Translations under genes and position numbers: made by a program
Assembly: GCA_022496185.1 (NCBI GenBank)
Contig: WTXG01000003.1
Location: 1,178,001 to 1,242,000, forward strand
Reading direction: 5' to 3'
Length of the DNA: 64,000 nucleotides
Origin: Multifurca ochricompacta
Taxonomy: Eukaryota; Basidiomycota; Agaricomycetes; Russulales; Russulaceae
Shown: positions 37,416-48,541 of the stretch, in pieces
Layout: the number at the start of each line of letters is the position of its first letter
Position numbering within the stretch: the first letter of the stretch is position 1
The notes under the pieces: model-generated
The model's database searches: none
The model's input: the letters and a program-made list of their open reading frames with translations, nothing else
Told to the model about the DNA's origin: nothing

Positions 37416-37774
37416 AAAGAATCGGGATGAGGGTGAAGAAAGCTTATGATGATAATTTTTGCTGCCAAATAAATAGATTCAAAATCAGCACAGCCTGAAG
37501 AAGGGCGAGGAAGAGAAGGGGAGTGATAACAAGAGCATTTTTTTCGAGGAATACTATATTTTATTTTTTTCTTTCATTTTCATGAAAAAACAACACAAAG
37601 GAACGGCACACGGCACAGAATGAAAAGAGAGTGAATGTGAATAAAAGTCATAAAAGTAATAAAAGGCTCAAGGCGCTCAAATATCAAAAATCGAAATAGA
37701 GACAAGCCAAACCAAAAAAACAAAACATATCCATCCAGTTGTTGTTTATCCAACCAATTAATCATCTCCCTCCC
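37416..37774. other. Intergenic between tandem minus-strand genes
   Basis: Promoter of the phosphodiesterase gene and 3' flank of the EH-domain gene. A/T-rich with a TTTTATTTTTTTC tract near 37560. No supported gene. Confidence 0.5.
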
Positions 37775-40700
37775 TTAACTGCCCAGGAGGCTAGTCAACG
37801 CTTTCTGAAAGTCATACGAATTCGCTTCGAGAGCGGTAACGGCCCGTGTACGACTGAAGCCCATGCCGCACAGCTGCTTCACAGATTCAACGTCATCATC
37901 AACCGCAGGCGATGCTCTTCCCGCGTTCTCATCAACTATCGGGGCCAAGTGCTGGGATAACTGAGAAGGAGGCAGTGAATCTTGTGTCTTTTTCTTCTTC
38001 CCAAAAGGCAAACGGATCTGGACCAACGTATATGTCAACTTCTCTATCCCCGATAGTCAACGACATCGCTTACGCTGAGTTTCGACCGTCCCTGGTCTTT
38101 GTTCTTATCGCTACTCTCCTTGAAAGAAGATATAGAATGTCTTCCCTTGGGGGATGCTACACGGGGTGGCGGGGAGGCCTCACGAGGCTGCGAAGTCGGG
38201 AAGCTTGGTCCGTCACGAGGGGACGTAGGTCCTCGCACGGGGGAACTTGAGAGAAACCCAGATAACGTAGAAGGTGACTGGGTCGCTGGCGGGATTGATG
38301 ACGTTCTGGAGGACGTAGTTCCGAACCCACTATCTCCTTGTGTGGCATTAGAATTAGAACCAAAGGCATCATCAAAAGACAGGCTCGGTGCATCCGTGCT
38401 AGATGGAGGTTGACTAGCCACAGAATGAGTTGCAGCCACAGGAGCAGGTAGTAACCCGTTCGTTGGAAAGACATGCTCAAAAGAGAATGGCTTAGATTCA
38501 GTGACCTGAGGAAGGGTAGGGAGCCCGTCAACGACGGGTGCAGAAGGGACTGAGCTTGTGTCATCCTGTTGCGGGCTAAACGCATTTTCAAAGCCGGAGC
38601 CATGAGGGGCAGAGCTTGGGGGTTTATCGACCGCGCTGGTGCCGGTCGGCGCCGGAGGGAACGCAGTGGGGACAGAGGAGTCGCCAGCATCAGGGGAGAA
38701 CGCACTTTTGTCTGCTTTAGCAAAGTCAAAATGGTCCTCGAACGCAGTGTCAAAGGAGAACTTGTTCTCCACAGCGGTGGGTGCTGTCCCCGGTAAGTCC
38801 CCAAATGCTTTGTCAAAGTCAGTTAAATTAGCCGCCTTTGGCGATCCAGAAGAAGCTCCAAACGGCGAGGATACGACTGGTAAAGCGCTGGTATTCTGTG
38901 CAGGAGGCGGAAAAGGATTAGTACTCCGAGCCTCAGCGGAGGCCGCAGGCGTGGCAGCAACTGTGTTTACAGGCAGGGAGGACGCCCCCAAGGTGGTCTG
39001 GGGTAGTGCATGTCCGTTGCTTGCTGGCGCTTCCTTCTCTACGTCAACTTTGATCGGGGCGGGAGGGGAACGCCCAGCCAAGGTTGCAAGTGGAGTCTCG
39101 TCTTCGCTGTCTTCATCACTCGAGTCGGATTCATCCACATCCAATTCCTTGAGCTGTGCATTCATATCAGTTCGGGCTTCCAAAAGCGGGTCGGTCGACG
39201 GCGCGGCGGAAGGGGCACCGAGCGGCGGGAATTTCAAGGCGTCCCCTTCCGCTGTTGAGATGTGTGTCCCTACCCCTAGCGTATCTAGCGCGGACATTGG
39301 TGGCGTACTGAACAAGTCATGATCGCTAGAAGGAGATGAAAGCAGCTCTTCATTTGTGACAATGCTCGTTTCGCCTACGACCTTTGGAGTGGAGGGTTGC
39401 GCATTTTCTTCGGGGCCGGTGGGTGCTTCGTCTACGTCTGGTCCAGGTCTCGCTTCGTCACCGCCGAATGCTTGATCGAAAGTAAACGGATTGTCAGTCG
39501 TAGTACTTTCATTTCCCGAGGGGGTGGCACCAGTCGGAGTGGGCACAGACGTGTTGGAAAAAGGGAGGAATGGCGACTGTGATCGCGAGCCGGATCCTGC
39601 AGTCAGCCGTTCAAATGGATTGTTGCTCTTTGCCGCCACCGAACTAGGACTTCCTGGTGTACTTTGAAGGGGCTGCGCCGCAGCGAAGGCGACGCTGTCT
39701 CCGGTTAGTGAAGGCGTAAGAGCAAGTGGGAATCCGTTTGCCGTCGTTGCTAGAGAGGGCTCTTTGGCAATTTCCGCCTCCGCGACTTCTCGCTCCTTTG
39801 TGATCTCCTCAGCCTCAGCCACCGTCTCCTGAAGCTCTTGCGTCACCCTGACACTCTCCGCTTCCCTCGCAGCGAGCTGCTTCTTAGCGATTGCTAACAG
39901 CCCCTTCTGTTGCTTCGCATCTTTCTTCGCCTTTTCAACCTCCGCCTTCGCGTGCTCGATCATAGACCCCGTCTCGGACATCTTGCGCTGCAATTCGCGC
40001 ACTTCCTCTTTATCGCGTAGCAGACTCTGTTCCACTTCAGCTTTTTCGATGCGAATGGCGCTAAGGTCACTCTCAGCGCGAATGAGTTCCTCCTTGGCCT
40101 TTTGGATCTCGGATGACTGATTGCTGAAACGCTCCCGGAGAGTGGTGAGGAGGCGGGATTCAGTTTCATATGCCGCCTTGGCAGAACTCAGTTGAGTTTG
40201 AAGTGCGGAGAGCTGGGCCGCCTGATTCTGGACGGCAGCCTCAACACTGCCCCGCTCTGTCTTCGTGTTCTCTAGTGAGCGAGTCGTTGACTGGAACTGG
40301 TTTTGCAAATTTCCTATTTCTGCCGAGTGATCGTGTATGGCAGGAGACGAAGTCCCGGCCCCAGTATCTTCGTCATCGCCGAGGAGATCTTTGCTGGAGG
40401 CTACGGTGTGCCATAAGTCACCTGACTCTTAAGTACGGAATGAAACATACCTGGGGGAATAAAAGTACCCTGTCCTAGCGCCTGAGGCCCCGCCACTTGT
40501 GGGGCGATAAATACTGTTTGCGGGTTGAGAGGTCCAGTTCTCTGGGGCTGCAAAATCGTCGACTGTGGCTGAGACGTCGCGGGGGACGAAGGGGTGTCGT
40601 CCCAGAGTAAGTCCTTCCACGAATCTGAGGGTGGCGCGGCGGGTACAGCTACCGCCCGAATCGGGGGTGGAATAAGTGAAACCGGAAGGGTAGGTGGGAC

Positions 40701-42107
40701 ATCCTTCCCGGCAAGCTTTCCTTGTATCAGATGTAAAGCGACTGCAAAACCGTCGCGAGTGAGACGCCCATCGTTATTAAGGTCCGCTAAATCCCTACGC
40801 ATAGTCGTGAGATGCCCATCTCTGGAAAAGAACACGTAGAGATGGCTGACCAAATCAAAGCAAGAACATCCTCAGGCAGCTTCGACTGAAGCATAAAGGG
40901 TACTGCAACATCACCTTCTATGTAACCGCGCTTTTGGGTGTCAAGGCCGTCAAAGAACTTGTCGGCATTAGCCTTCTCAGTAGGGGTGACATCCCACGCT
41001 GGTTGACGTTGTGCAACGTGAACAGCGGCAAATGGAGCCGGAGCGCTCCGGGATGCAGCAACAGGACCTGGTTTAGAACCGGTTTGATGCTGTGACAATT
41101 GCCCTGTGAACTGCTGTTGCAGGGGCTGTCCCGAATATTGTGGTTGTAATGGCCTCCCTGTGAGCTGTGGTTGGACAGCGCTTGGTCCGCTGTTCTGAGG
41201 GAAAGCATCGGATAGGCCGGGGCTGAGGGAACCACTGTTTCCGGTAGCATGGGAAGCGATAGTACTTCCTGGTAAACCTTGACCAGAGGCCATTTCATAC
41301 AGACCAGGAGGGAGGGTAGTCGGGACGAAGGTGAGTTGCCCGGACATCGAAGCTTGAATAAGGTACATGGCGACGATAAAATCGGCCATGTCCAGTGATC
41401 CACGGTTATGTGTATCCGACAAGTTCCTGGGAGAAGTGCATTAAGACGAGTGCTTGTCGAATGTATACAGGACATGCCATATTTGAGAGAGTTTTTCAAC
41501 AGGGAGCTTGGATTTGACGAACACCTCGCGCGCCTTCTCGCCTTAGGAAGTAGATTGAGACTAAAATCAAGATGGAGAGCAGAGAAAGATGACGATATAC
41601 ATACCCGGAAGAATGCCATTTACAGGGCCACATCCATTAAAGAGCCTCGTAAATTTGGCCTTGTCCTGCTGGGTTAATGGAGGAGGAAGACGGGATCCTG
41701 GAGACTTCGGGGAGGGGCTGACAGCCCTGCGGGGTTCCGAAGGTGAAGAGTACCCGTCAATTACGGCGAGAGGGCCGGCTTGGTCAAGATGAGCTCAAAA
41801 CTGTAGAGCGAGAAGACGTGCGGTGCTCACGTTTGTTGACCAGGTCCCCTGATATTGCCTCACCGTTCTGAGCCCAACCAATGAGACGGAGTGCAACGGA
41901 GACACCCTTGCGAGTGAGAAAGCCTTGATTTTCAGCATCCGCGATTCCCCATATTTGACCCAAGGAAGTAGCGCTGAGGCTGGCACCACCGAAGATGTTG
42001 ACGGCAACATCACCTGTGATGACACCGAACTTTTGAGGATCATATTTGTTAAAAATCTGGTTCACGAGGGTGACCTCTCCTTGTGTTGGAGAGAAAGGGG
42101 TGGCCAT
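37775..42107 (-). CDS. EDE1: EH-domain endocytic scaffold (Ede1/Eps15-like)
   Basis: Early-arriving scaffold of clathrin endocytic sites. Three N-terminal EH domains with EF-hand-like loops are visible: from 42095 (NQIFNKYDPQKFGVITGD, IADAENQGFLTRKG), from about 41680 (RLFNGCGPVNGILPG, LSDTHNRGSLDMADFIVAMY) and from about 40960 (FFDGLDTQKRGYIEGDVAV, DLNNDGRLTRDGFAVALHL, joined across an intron at 40805-40864). A Gln-rich linker precedes the third. A coiled coil of about 180 residues follows (near 40310-39750). A long Ser/Pro/Phe-rich region carries three NPF motifs (near 39620, 39485, 38915), ligands of EH domains. The protein ends in a UBA domain (LCGMGFSRTRAVTAL). About 1,300 residues. The order EH-EH-EH, coiled coil, UBA is that of Ede1. 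It is divergent from UBC11. Confidence 0.92.
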
Positions 42108-42388
42108 GATGGTGTGAAAAGAAGTTGAATATAGTGAACAGTGTGAAACTCGCCGTCTCTTTCTCTCTTTCTCTCTCTCAGTCTCAATCTCAGACTTTTG
42201 AGACGAGAGACTCTGAGACTCTGAGACTCTTGAGCTCTGAGCTCTGAGCTGAGAGCCGAAGGCTGAGTGAGACGGTTGAGTGTGACTTGAGATCATATGA
42301 TCAGTTGATGCACGTGATGCGATCAAACTTGATGGGTAAAACAACGCAACGCAACGCAAAGTTGTGGACGGACAGGACACAGGACATC
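42108..42388. promoter_or_regulatory. EDE1/UBC11 bidirectional promoter
   Basis: 281 bp between start codons. Besides the TC/GA tract it contains the 12-nt palindrome GATCATATGATC (42291-42302) and CACGTGAT (42311-42318), the same octamer as in the CKS1/MER3 space. Function inferred only. Confidence 0.4.
42160..42260. repeat. TC-rich / GA-rich inverted stretch
   Basis: A CTCTTT/CTCTCT tract is followed at once by GAGACTCT and GAGCTCT repeats, so the two halves can pair imperfectly. It sits in the 5' flank of the EH-domain gene inside the divergent space with UBC11. It may be leader sequence; a purine-pyrimidine asymmetric tract can also form triplex DNA. Confidence 0.65.
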
Positions 42389-43334
42389 ATGGAACAGATT
42401 ACTACCTCCCTCGCCGCTCGCAATACTACTACAAAGTCAACAGTTTCCGGGTCCGGAGGTGAAGCTGTCGGTAGCGTAACCAAAAGGTTTCGTTTTCGGT
42501 TTCGTTTTCGTTTTTAAATTTATTTTTTTCTGAGTCGATCGGTTCTCCGTAGGTTGACCAATGAATTAATGACCTTGATGGTGAGCATTCTCTTCTAAAG
42601 ATCACACTCTATCGCCTCTCATAAATTTTCAGATGTCCTCCTCTCCTGGGATCGTACGTGTCAATCAATTATGGTTTCTTGACACTGCGTTCAACTTGTC
42701 TTGTCCATCTCTCTAGTCCGCCTTCCCAAAATCTGATGCCAACCTTTTCGAGTGGATTGGTACAATAGAGGGACCTGCAGGAACTGTAAGAGCTTACCTT
42801 CTTAAGCTGTAGTTCGTCTTAAAAAGTCCAAAAATTAACCAGTACTACGGTGGGATGTCATTCAAAATTGCCATCCACTTCCCGCCAAATTATCCCTATG
42901 TCCCCCCTGTCATCAAGTTTGAATCACCCTGTTTTCATCCCAATGTTGATATCGCGTCAGGTGCAATCTGTCTAGACATACTTCAGGTTTGCCTCCCTGT
43001 GGTTTTCGATGCGCCCATCAAGTTGACATAGTTTTTACTTCAGGACAAGTGGTCCGCTGTCTACAGTGTCCAGACCATTCTCTTGTCTCTACAATCTCTT
43101 CTTGGGGGTAATAAAACAATTCTGACGAAGTATATTTCATCTCATCCTAAATTTCAACCTAGAACCGAATAACGCGTCTCCACTAAATACCGATGCGTCG
43201 AACCTTTGGGAGTCCCCAGAGTGTGAGCTATGGCCTTTCTTGGACAGACAGTGGTTGATACTGACTTGCCTTTAGTGTTCAAAGCTCAACTTGTAAAATA
43301 TTATCGACCGATTATTGATGAGTCGGCAGCTTAG
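42389..43334 (+). CDS. UBC11: Ubiquitin-conjugating enzyme E2 (UBE2C/Ubc11 type)
   Basis: E2 that works with the anaphase-promoting complex to mark mitotic cyclins and securin. After removing short introns the protein reads [53 protein letters not shown], then the active-site Cys in [20 protein letters not shown], and ends in [18 protein letters not shown]. The LMTLMM block and DKWSA following the Cys separate it from other E2 families. About 185 residues, including a 30-residue Ser/Thr-rich N-terminal extension as in human UBE2C. The first intron holds tandem TTTCG/TTTTCG repeats. There are seven or eight exons, several under 40 nt. Confidence 0.93.
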
Positions 43335-43737
43335 AGTGGATAGAGGTAGAGGATAGTTATATACCTATACCCCCCTTTGCCTGCGCATGTGTTGTATAAT
43401 TTTTTTCATTTCATTTTCATTTTCCCATTTTCAATTTTCCTTCTCGGGGGGGGGTCCTCGTCTTCGGTCGGCCTTTGCTTTGTCATCAAGTTGCTGTGTT
43501 CATCACTGGTGTCACTCACTATCACTGTCACTATCACTCGCTTACTCGTCCACCACCATCACCAACTTAACTACCTTAGCCTTAGGGTTGATCCCTCATT
43601 TTCGGTTGAGCCGAATTCATTCTTTTTTATTTTATTTTTCTCATAGGTCTGTCTGCCTCTCACTAAACTGTGTCTGACGTGCACCCATCACTCATTGCAA
43701 AGCTCATTCAATAGACCGTTTTTTTCGTTCGTGATCC
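43335..43737. other. Intergenic, T-rich with G9 run
   Basis: 3' flank of UBC11 and possible leader of the small ORF. Holds TTTTCATT repeats and a G9 run near 43446. A 96-residue T-rich open frame here has no coding character. Confidence 0.5.
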
Positions 43738-44088
43738 ATGCCCCGTCGACCCCCTCCGACGCCTCTTCTCCTTGTTCAAGGGCCACTACCATCCCGCAGC
43801 AAACCTAAATTCACCATGCCGTCAGTACCGAGACCTATCTTTCATCCACCGTCTGTGGTTGCTCGGGGACCTATACCCCGCGAGCGGGCGCACTCAATCG
43901 TAGCCCGGGCGGGAATTTCAGAGTCAGGAAATGAGGTAGAAGGGTCACAAGAAACATCGCGATCACCTTCAAGGCCGAGTAGAGTTGTTAAGATGCGGGG
44001 ACCTTGGGATCATGCGCAATCGATCTTTGTACCTTTTGATGGAAGGACTGTGGTAGCACCACCCAAGGCAGTGGTAGGGGTTGTGTAG
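43738..44088 (+). CDS. Small unknown protein, 116 aa
   Basis: Single-exon ORF from ATG to TAG. The protein is Pro/Arg-rich (PRRPPPTPLLLVQGPLP), basic, with a more ordered end (VVKMRGPWDHAQSIFVPFDG). I do not recognise a family and see no signal peptide or membrane segment. Support comes from unbroken length, a composition unlike the repeat-rich flanks and its position in an otherwise empty gap. It might be a chance ORF. Needs transcript or homologue evidence. Confidence 0.4.
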   Translation: MPRRPPPTPLLLVQGPLPSRSKPKFTMPSVPRPIFHPPSVVARGPIPRERAHSIVARAGISESGNEVEGSQETSRSPSRPSRVVKMRGPWDHAQSIFVPFDGRTVVAPPKAVVGVV

Positions 44089-44568
44089 TCAATTCAATTC
44101 AATTCAATTCAATTTAATTACAATTATATTCAATTCTGCCTTGCCTCGTGTCGATCGGCTTGTGCCGTGAATGGGTGAGAGAGTAAGAGTGATAGTGTAG
44201 GGGGTGAGGGTAGAGAGGATTAGAAAGTGAAGGTGAGGGTGTGAGGGTGTGAGGGTGAGAGGGTGAGAGGGTAAAATAATACACTCGCACGGCCCTTTCT
44301 ACTAACAACAACAACACCAACAACAACAACAACACCACCAACACCAACACCACCACCTCCCATCTTGTTGTTCTGTTCTTTTTTTTTTGTCTTTCTTTTT
44401 TCTTTCTTTTTTTCCCCTCCCCTTTATTCTTTGTTTTCCGAATTTCTTCTCTTCATATTCTTCTTTTCTTTCTTCTTTTCCTCAATTTCTCTGTGCGGGA
44501 TATCATCAATCAATAACAACAACAACAACATCAGCATCAACATCCGTTGTCCCACCACTTCAATCATA
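44089..44568. repeat. Repeat-rich gap: AATTC, GTGAGG and CAA arrays
   Basis: Successive simple arrays: AATTC pentamers (44091-44115), GTGAGGGT-like minisatellite units (about 44200-44275), CAA/CAC trinucleotides (44305-44358), then a T/C tract (44378-44490) and another CAA array (44515-44530). The last two form the leader of the RNA-binding protein gene. No gene seen. Confidence 0.75.
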
Positions 44569-46446
44569 ATGACCAGTTCTTCTCCCGCTCCAGATATCGC
44601 CTCGCTGTCCCTTTCTTCTCAGTCATCTCATCAACGCCTGCATGACACTTACGACTTCGACGGCTCAGGCACGGGTAACATCAGGCCTCAGTACCATTTT
44701 GCTACCTCTCCCCATGTCCCCCCAGGTCAACCTCCTTTCAATCCTCTTAGTATGAACCAGTCTCCTCTCAAGAGTAAGCCGGCTCGCGCTGGCCTCCCTT
44801 CTGTGCGCATCCTTCCCTTGTTTCTCCCCACTTTCTCTCTTTTCGCTTACTTTTGACTCATTCCATTCCATTCTAATTTCCGTTTCCCGTCACTGTCCCA
44901 TATACCACCCTTTAACAGCAATGGCTTGATGGCGGAGCTGCTTACCCTGACAATCGTTCTCTATCTTCTCCCAACAATTCTGATCTTTCCTCTGGCGGGG
45001 GTTCGCCCCCTCTCCCTCATATCAATGCCCCTCCGGGCATTCCACCTCTCGGTCAAGGTGCCGAAGATGAGATTATACCCACTGCTATTGTCATCAAGAA
45101 CATCCCTTTTAATGTCAAACGTGAGACACTTCTGGACATCATCGTATGTTTCTCTGTCCCATTTTAAACTTCCTCTCCTTCATCATTTTTCCACCAGGCC
45201 TCTTTGTCTATTCCAACCCCGTATGCCTTCAACTATCATTTAGATCAGTCAGGCTCTTTCAGGGGTCTGGCCTTCGCCAATTTCCGGCAGGCCTCTGATG
45301 CAGATGCCGTTGTCGCCGCCCTGAATGGCTTCGACGTACAAGGCCGTAAATTACGTGTTGAATATAAAAAGGTATTACAGGCCGGAGAAAAGGAACGCAT
45401 CGAGCGGGAAAAGGCTATTCGGCGCATGCGTTCCATGCAGCTCGAGAAGGAGCAACAGCACCAACAGCAACAACTCCAGGTGACCCCACAAACGCCCTAC
45501 GATGATTTTCCAGTTATTGCCTCCCCGTTCACCTCCCAACGCTCATACTCTGGGACGAATTACCAGACTTCACAACAATATTCCCCACCGTCAGCTCCTC
45601 CAATGCCCGTCCCGCAGCCATATGGCGTCCAAACACCACCGCCTGTCATTCCTATTACGCCCAGCCCTTCCCTTAAAGGCATTTCGGCCTCAAATGAGCT
45701 GGATCTTAATGACCCATCTACGCTGGAGATTTATTCTCGTATCTTGCTTTTCAAAGATGATCACATGAGGGACGAACTTGCATTTTCCCGAACACTCTCC
45801 CCAAAGCAGCGACGAATAGTGCATCTGGTTGCTCAGAAACTCGGTGTGTATCACTATTCTCTCGGTGAAGGCGAAGAGCGATATGCCGTCGTCACCCGCA
45901 TCGACCCCGATAAGGTTCGTGCACAGTAATACACAATCAACGGGTTGCACTAATAACGCACGTGCTTAATCTATCAGAGACAGCAGGGTAACCACCACCC
46001 AGGTTTGCAACGGATGCCGTCCGCTTATCTTTCGCCGACATCTCCAACGTCGGGCGGCCTCACCCAAACTTTACGCGTCAAGAAATCTATGCCCGATATG
46101 GGCGCCCTGCGCACGCAGGCGCCCCGACTTACCACTCGATCCTCGAATGGCAACATACGTGAAGGCTACGCAACCATTGCTTCTCCTCGCGGCGGTTGGG
46201 AGTATTCGGGTCGCTCTTCGGGAATTCGAGTCCCTTTGATAGAGCTGTACCGCCAGTCCGAGCTTGCCCGCAAACGTCGTCAGTCCCAGCAGTGGAGACC
46301 GGCTTGAAAGTCCGACTAGTGGTGTTGTGCGACAACCGCGGGGCCCGGGTGTTGGTGGTTTCAACAGTCGCCGGGAACGTGTCGTGGCAAGCGAGAGTGC
46401 AGTACGCAGCCTGGATACCCGCTCTCACGAACCACTGGAGATGTGA
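44569..46446 (+). CDS. RRM-R3H RNA-binding protein (Pin4/Cip2-like)
   Basis: Cytoplasmic RNA-binding protein related to yeast Pin4 and fission yeast Cip1/Cip2, which act in stress and cell-cycle mRNA control. The N-terminus is Ser/Pro-rich. One RRM follows: RNP2-like AIVIKNIPFNVKRE and RNP1-like SFRGLAFANFRQ (near 45250), ending GRKLRVEYKKVL. A Gln-rich linker leads to an R3H domain (DELAFSRTLSPKQRRIVHLV). The tail includes KSMPDMGALR and GNIREGYATIASPRGGWEY. In that frame a stop follows at 46305. Adding one base near 46207 and one near 46257 instead gives SLFGNSSPFDRAVPPV, PSLPANVVSPSSG, RQPRGPGVGGFNSRRERV and HEPLEM with TGA at 46444, which fits the family better. I therefore place the end at 46446. 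Confidence 0.82.
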
Positions 46447-46973
46447 GGTGAGAGTGCAGGATGCAATTCAGAGTCTGGAGCGGCTCCCCACATGGCATGT
46501 TTTATAATATGACATTTGTCACAACCCTTGCGAGAGCTCTTATATGTCTGACATTTCATTAGCTATCCTCAATCACCTTTCTTTTTTCATCATAATACTC
46601 TCTTGTTTGAACTTCGAGACCGGTCCGTGTGTAGCTCATAAGTCGGCGACTTGACTCTTTCTTCTTTCCGATGTTTTCAATTTCCTGCTGCGCAAGACGA
46701 AGTGATCTATTTAACTCTTTTTCCTCTCCCTAGGGCTCTTAACCCTTGTTGGTATATAGCGTACTGTGTGTTTTTTTTTTCTTTTTTTTTTTTCTTAAAA
46801 AAAAAGAACAAAACCGCCCATGCATTGATAGTTGTGCCTAACCCACTCCTTACCTTTTGGGTGGGTAGGTAATATGTCTTGTTGTATATAATAATCCGGA
46901 TGAATTCAGTGGTCGGCGCTTCATCACTTTCACTTTGAGCGTTGAGCGTTGAGCGTGCGTGTGTACAGTTCGA
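46447..46973. other. Intergenic with poly(T)/poly(A) hairpin
   Basis: 3' flank of the RNA-binding protein gene and promoter of NUC1. T10CT12 followed by A10 (about 46770-46806) could fold into a hairpin. Three copies of GCGTTGA stand near 46936-46955, just before NUC1. No gene seen. Confidence 0.6.
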
Positions 46974-48459
46974 ATGCCCACCTCCACCATTCTTCGAGCT
47001 ACTTTTTTTGCCCTCGGCGCAGCTGTCGGTGGAGGTGCTGTAGCCGTTTTGAACGCCTCGTCCAGAAAAAAGGGAGCAGTTCCAATCGCGGCGATACCAC
47101 CCTCGTCTATAAGTACACAGGTCAATTCTAATAAAGTGTCAGTACCCTTAGAGGTCGACATAACTCGTGATCCAACTACAATCTCCCCCATACTCAGATA
47201 CGGGAGCCCTGGTACGCCTTGTTCTCTCTACTCTAATTTGTTCCTGCTCTGCTGTTTTGATCTTACCTCCAAACCATGTGTAGGCCCCATATCTGACCTG
47301 CTCGCGCGCCAGGCGTATGTAGCCGCATATGATCGTCGCATGCGACATCCCGCGTGGGTCAGTTAGACTTTGATATTCAGCTTGGCCTTCCCTCTGCTAA
47401 AACTCGAGTTTTCAGACCGCAGAGCATTTGACACTCGCCTCTCTCGGGAAATCTACTCTCCAGTCCACCCAAGGGAGTGGTGAAACCGGAGATCGCGGAA
47501 AGTCGGCCTTCCATGAAGACGATTCTCTCCCGGCGCAATTCCGTGCCAAGTTGCAGGACTACTTTCGCAGTGGTTATGACCGCGGACACATGTACGTGTT
47601 GGCATTTCGTGTTAGAGCGCATAGCTTTCTCATGTATTTCAAACCATTGTATTTACTTACATAGGGTGCCAGCTGCAGATGCGAAGCGGTCACAGGTAAG
47701 CACACGGTCTCTTCCGTGATGCGTCTCTTAATTAGTTGTTCAGGAGGCCATGGACGAGACATTTCTGCTGTCCAATATCGCCCCCCAAGTTGGCTCCGGG
47801 TTCAATCGTCACTGTTTGTGCTTGCGGCCCCTTTTCGCGGGGCTTATAACACACTGAACCCTTGCCCTCCACGTAGATTGGGCTTACCTCGAAGATTGGT
47901 GTCGCCGTTTGACGAACTCATTCTCTGATGTTTACGTGTTCACTATCCCGTTGTACCTTCCGCGCAAAGACTCGGATGGGAAATGGCGAGTCGTGAGTTG
48001 TTCCCATAGATCACTTTCCACGAGGTGACCAGCAGTGCTATTCGCCACTTTTAGACATACGAAGTGATCGGTAACCCGCCAAATATTGCCGTTCCGACAC
48101 ATTTTGCCAAAGTCGTACTTGCATCTCGGCCGTCATCGCCCTCGACACCTCACGTCCCTGAGATCTCTACCGGAGCATTTGTACTTCCAAATGCTATCAT
48201 TCCTGACGAGGCATCCCTAGAGAGCTTCGTTGTCCCTGGTAATGCCATGCCACTCTCATAGAACGCCATACCATTCTAAATGCGACTCCTGACAGTTGAC
48301 GCCGTCGAGCGCGCTGCTGGTCTAACTTTGTTCTCGGATGCCATCAAAGGAGGGTCGAATCACATTTGCAAAACGACCAAATGTGAAGTTATCGTGCGCC
48401 GCTTTGACGACGCACAGAAAAGATCAGAGACAAAAAGGGCAATTTCGTCTCCTCGATAA
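46974..48459 (+). CDS. NUC1: Mitochondrial nuclease NUC1 (endonuclease G)
   Basis: DNA/RNA non-specific nuclease of the mitochondrial inner membrane, with roles in mtDNA recombination and cell death. The N-terminus has a hydrophobic anchor (ILRATFFALGAAVGGGAVAV) followed by basic residues, as in Nuc1. The catalytic motif DRGHMVPAADAK is formed across an intron between 47595 and 47665; its His is the general base. Also seen: LRYGSPGPISDLLARQAYV, ETFLLSNIAPQVGSGFNRH, WAYLEDWCRRLTNSFSDVYV, YEVIGNPPNIAVPTHFAKV and FVLPNAIIP. About 350 residues. The stop lies only 82 bp from that of the convergent mL46 gene. Confidence 0.93.
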
Positions 48460-48541
48460 TGAGCTCGCTGCTCGCTACTTTTATCTATATAAATGACTAG
48501 GCTGAGAAGAGCATTGCATACCCCTATTACTACCTATCAAT

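Noticed and set aside
38639..39322. 227-codon open frame on the plus strand
   Set aside because: It is antisense to the low-complexity Ser/Pro region of the EH-domain gene, whose frame is supported by domain order, NPF motifs and UBA. The plus translation is Gly/Ala/Ser-rich with no motif.
40918..41619. 233-codon minus-strand frame
   Set aside because: Out-of-frame shadow of the second EH domain and the Gln-rich linker of the EDE1-like gene.
44089..44360. CRISPR-like array
   Set aside because: Units are 3-8 nt simple repeats without spacers, in a eukaryotic genome.
46770..46806. Rho-independent type terminator
   Set aside because: Poly(T)/poly(A) pairing in a fungal 3' flank; this terminator class is bacterial and has no role here.
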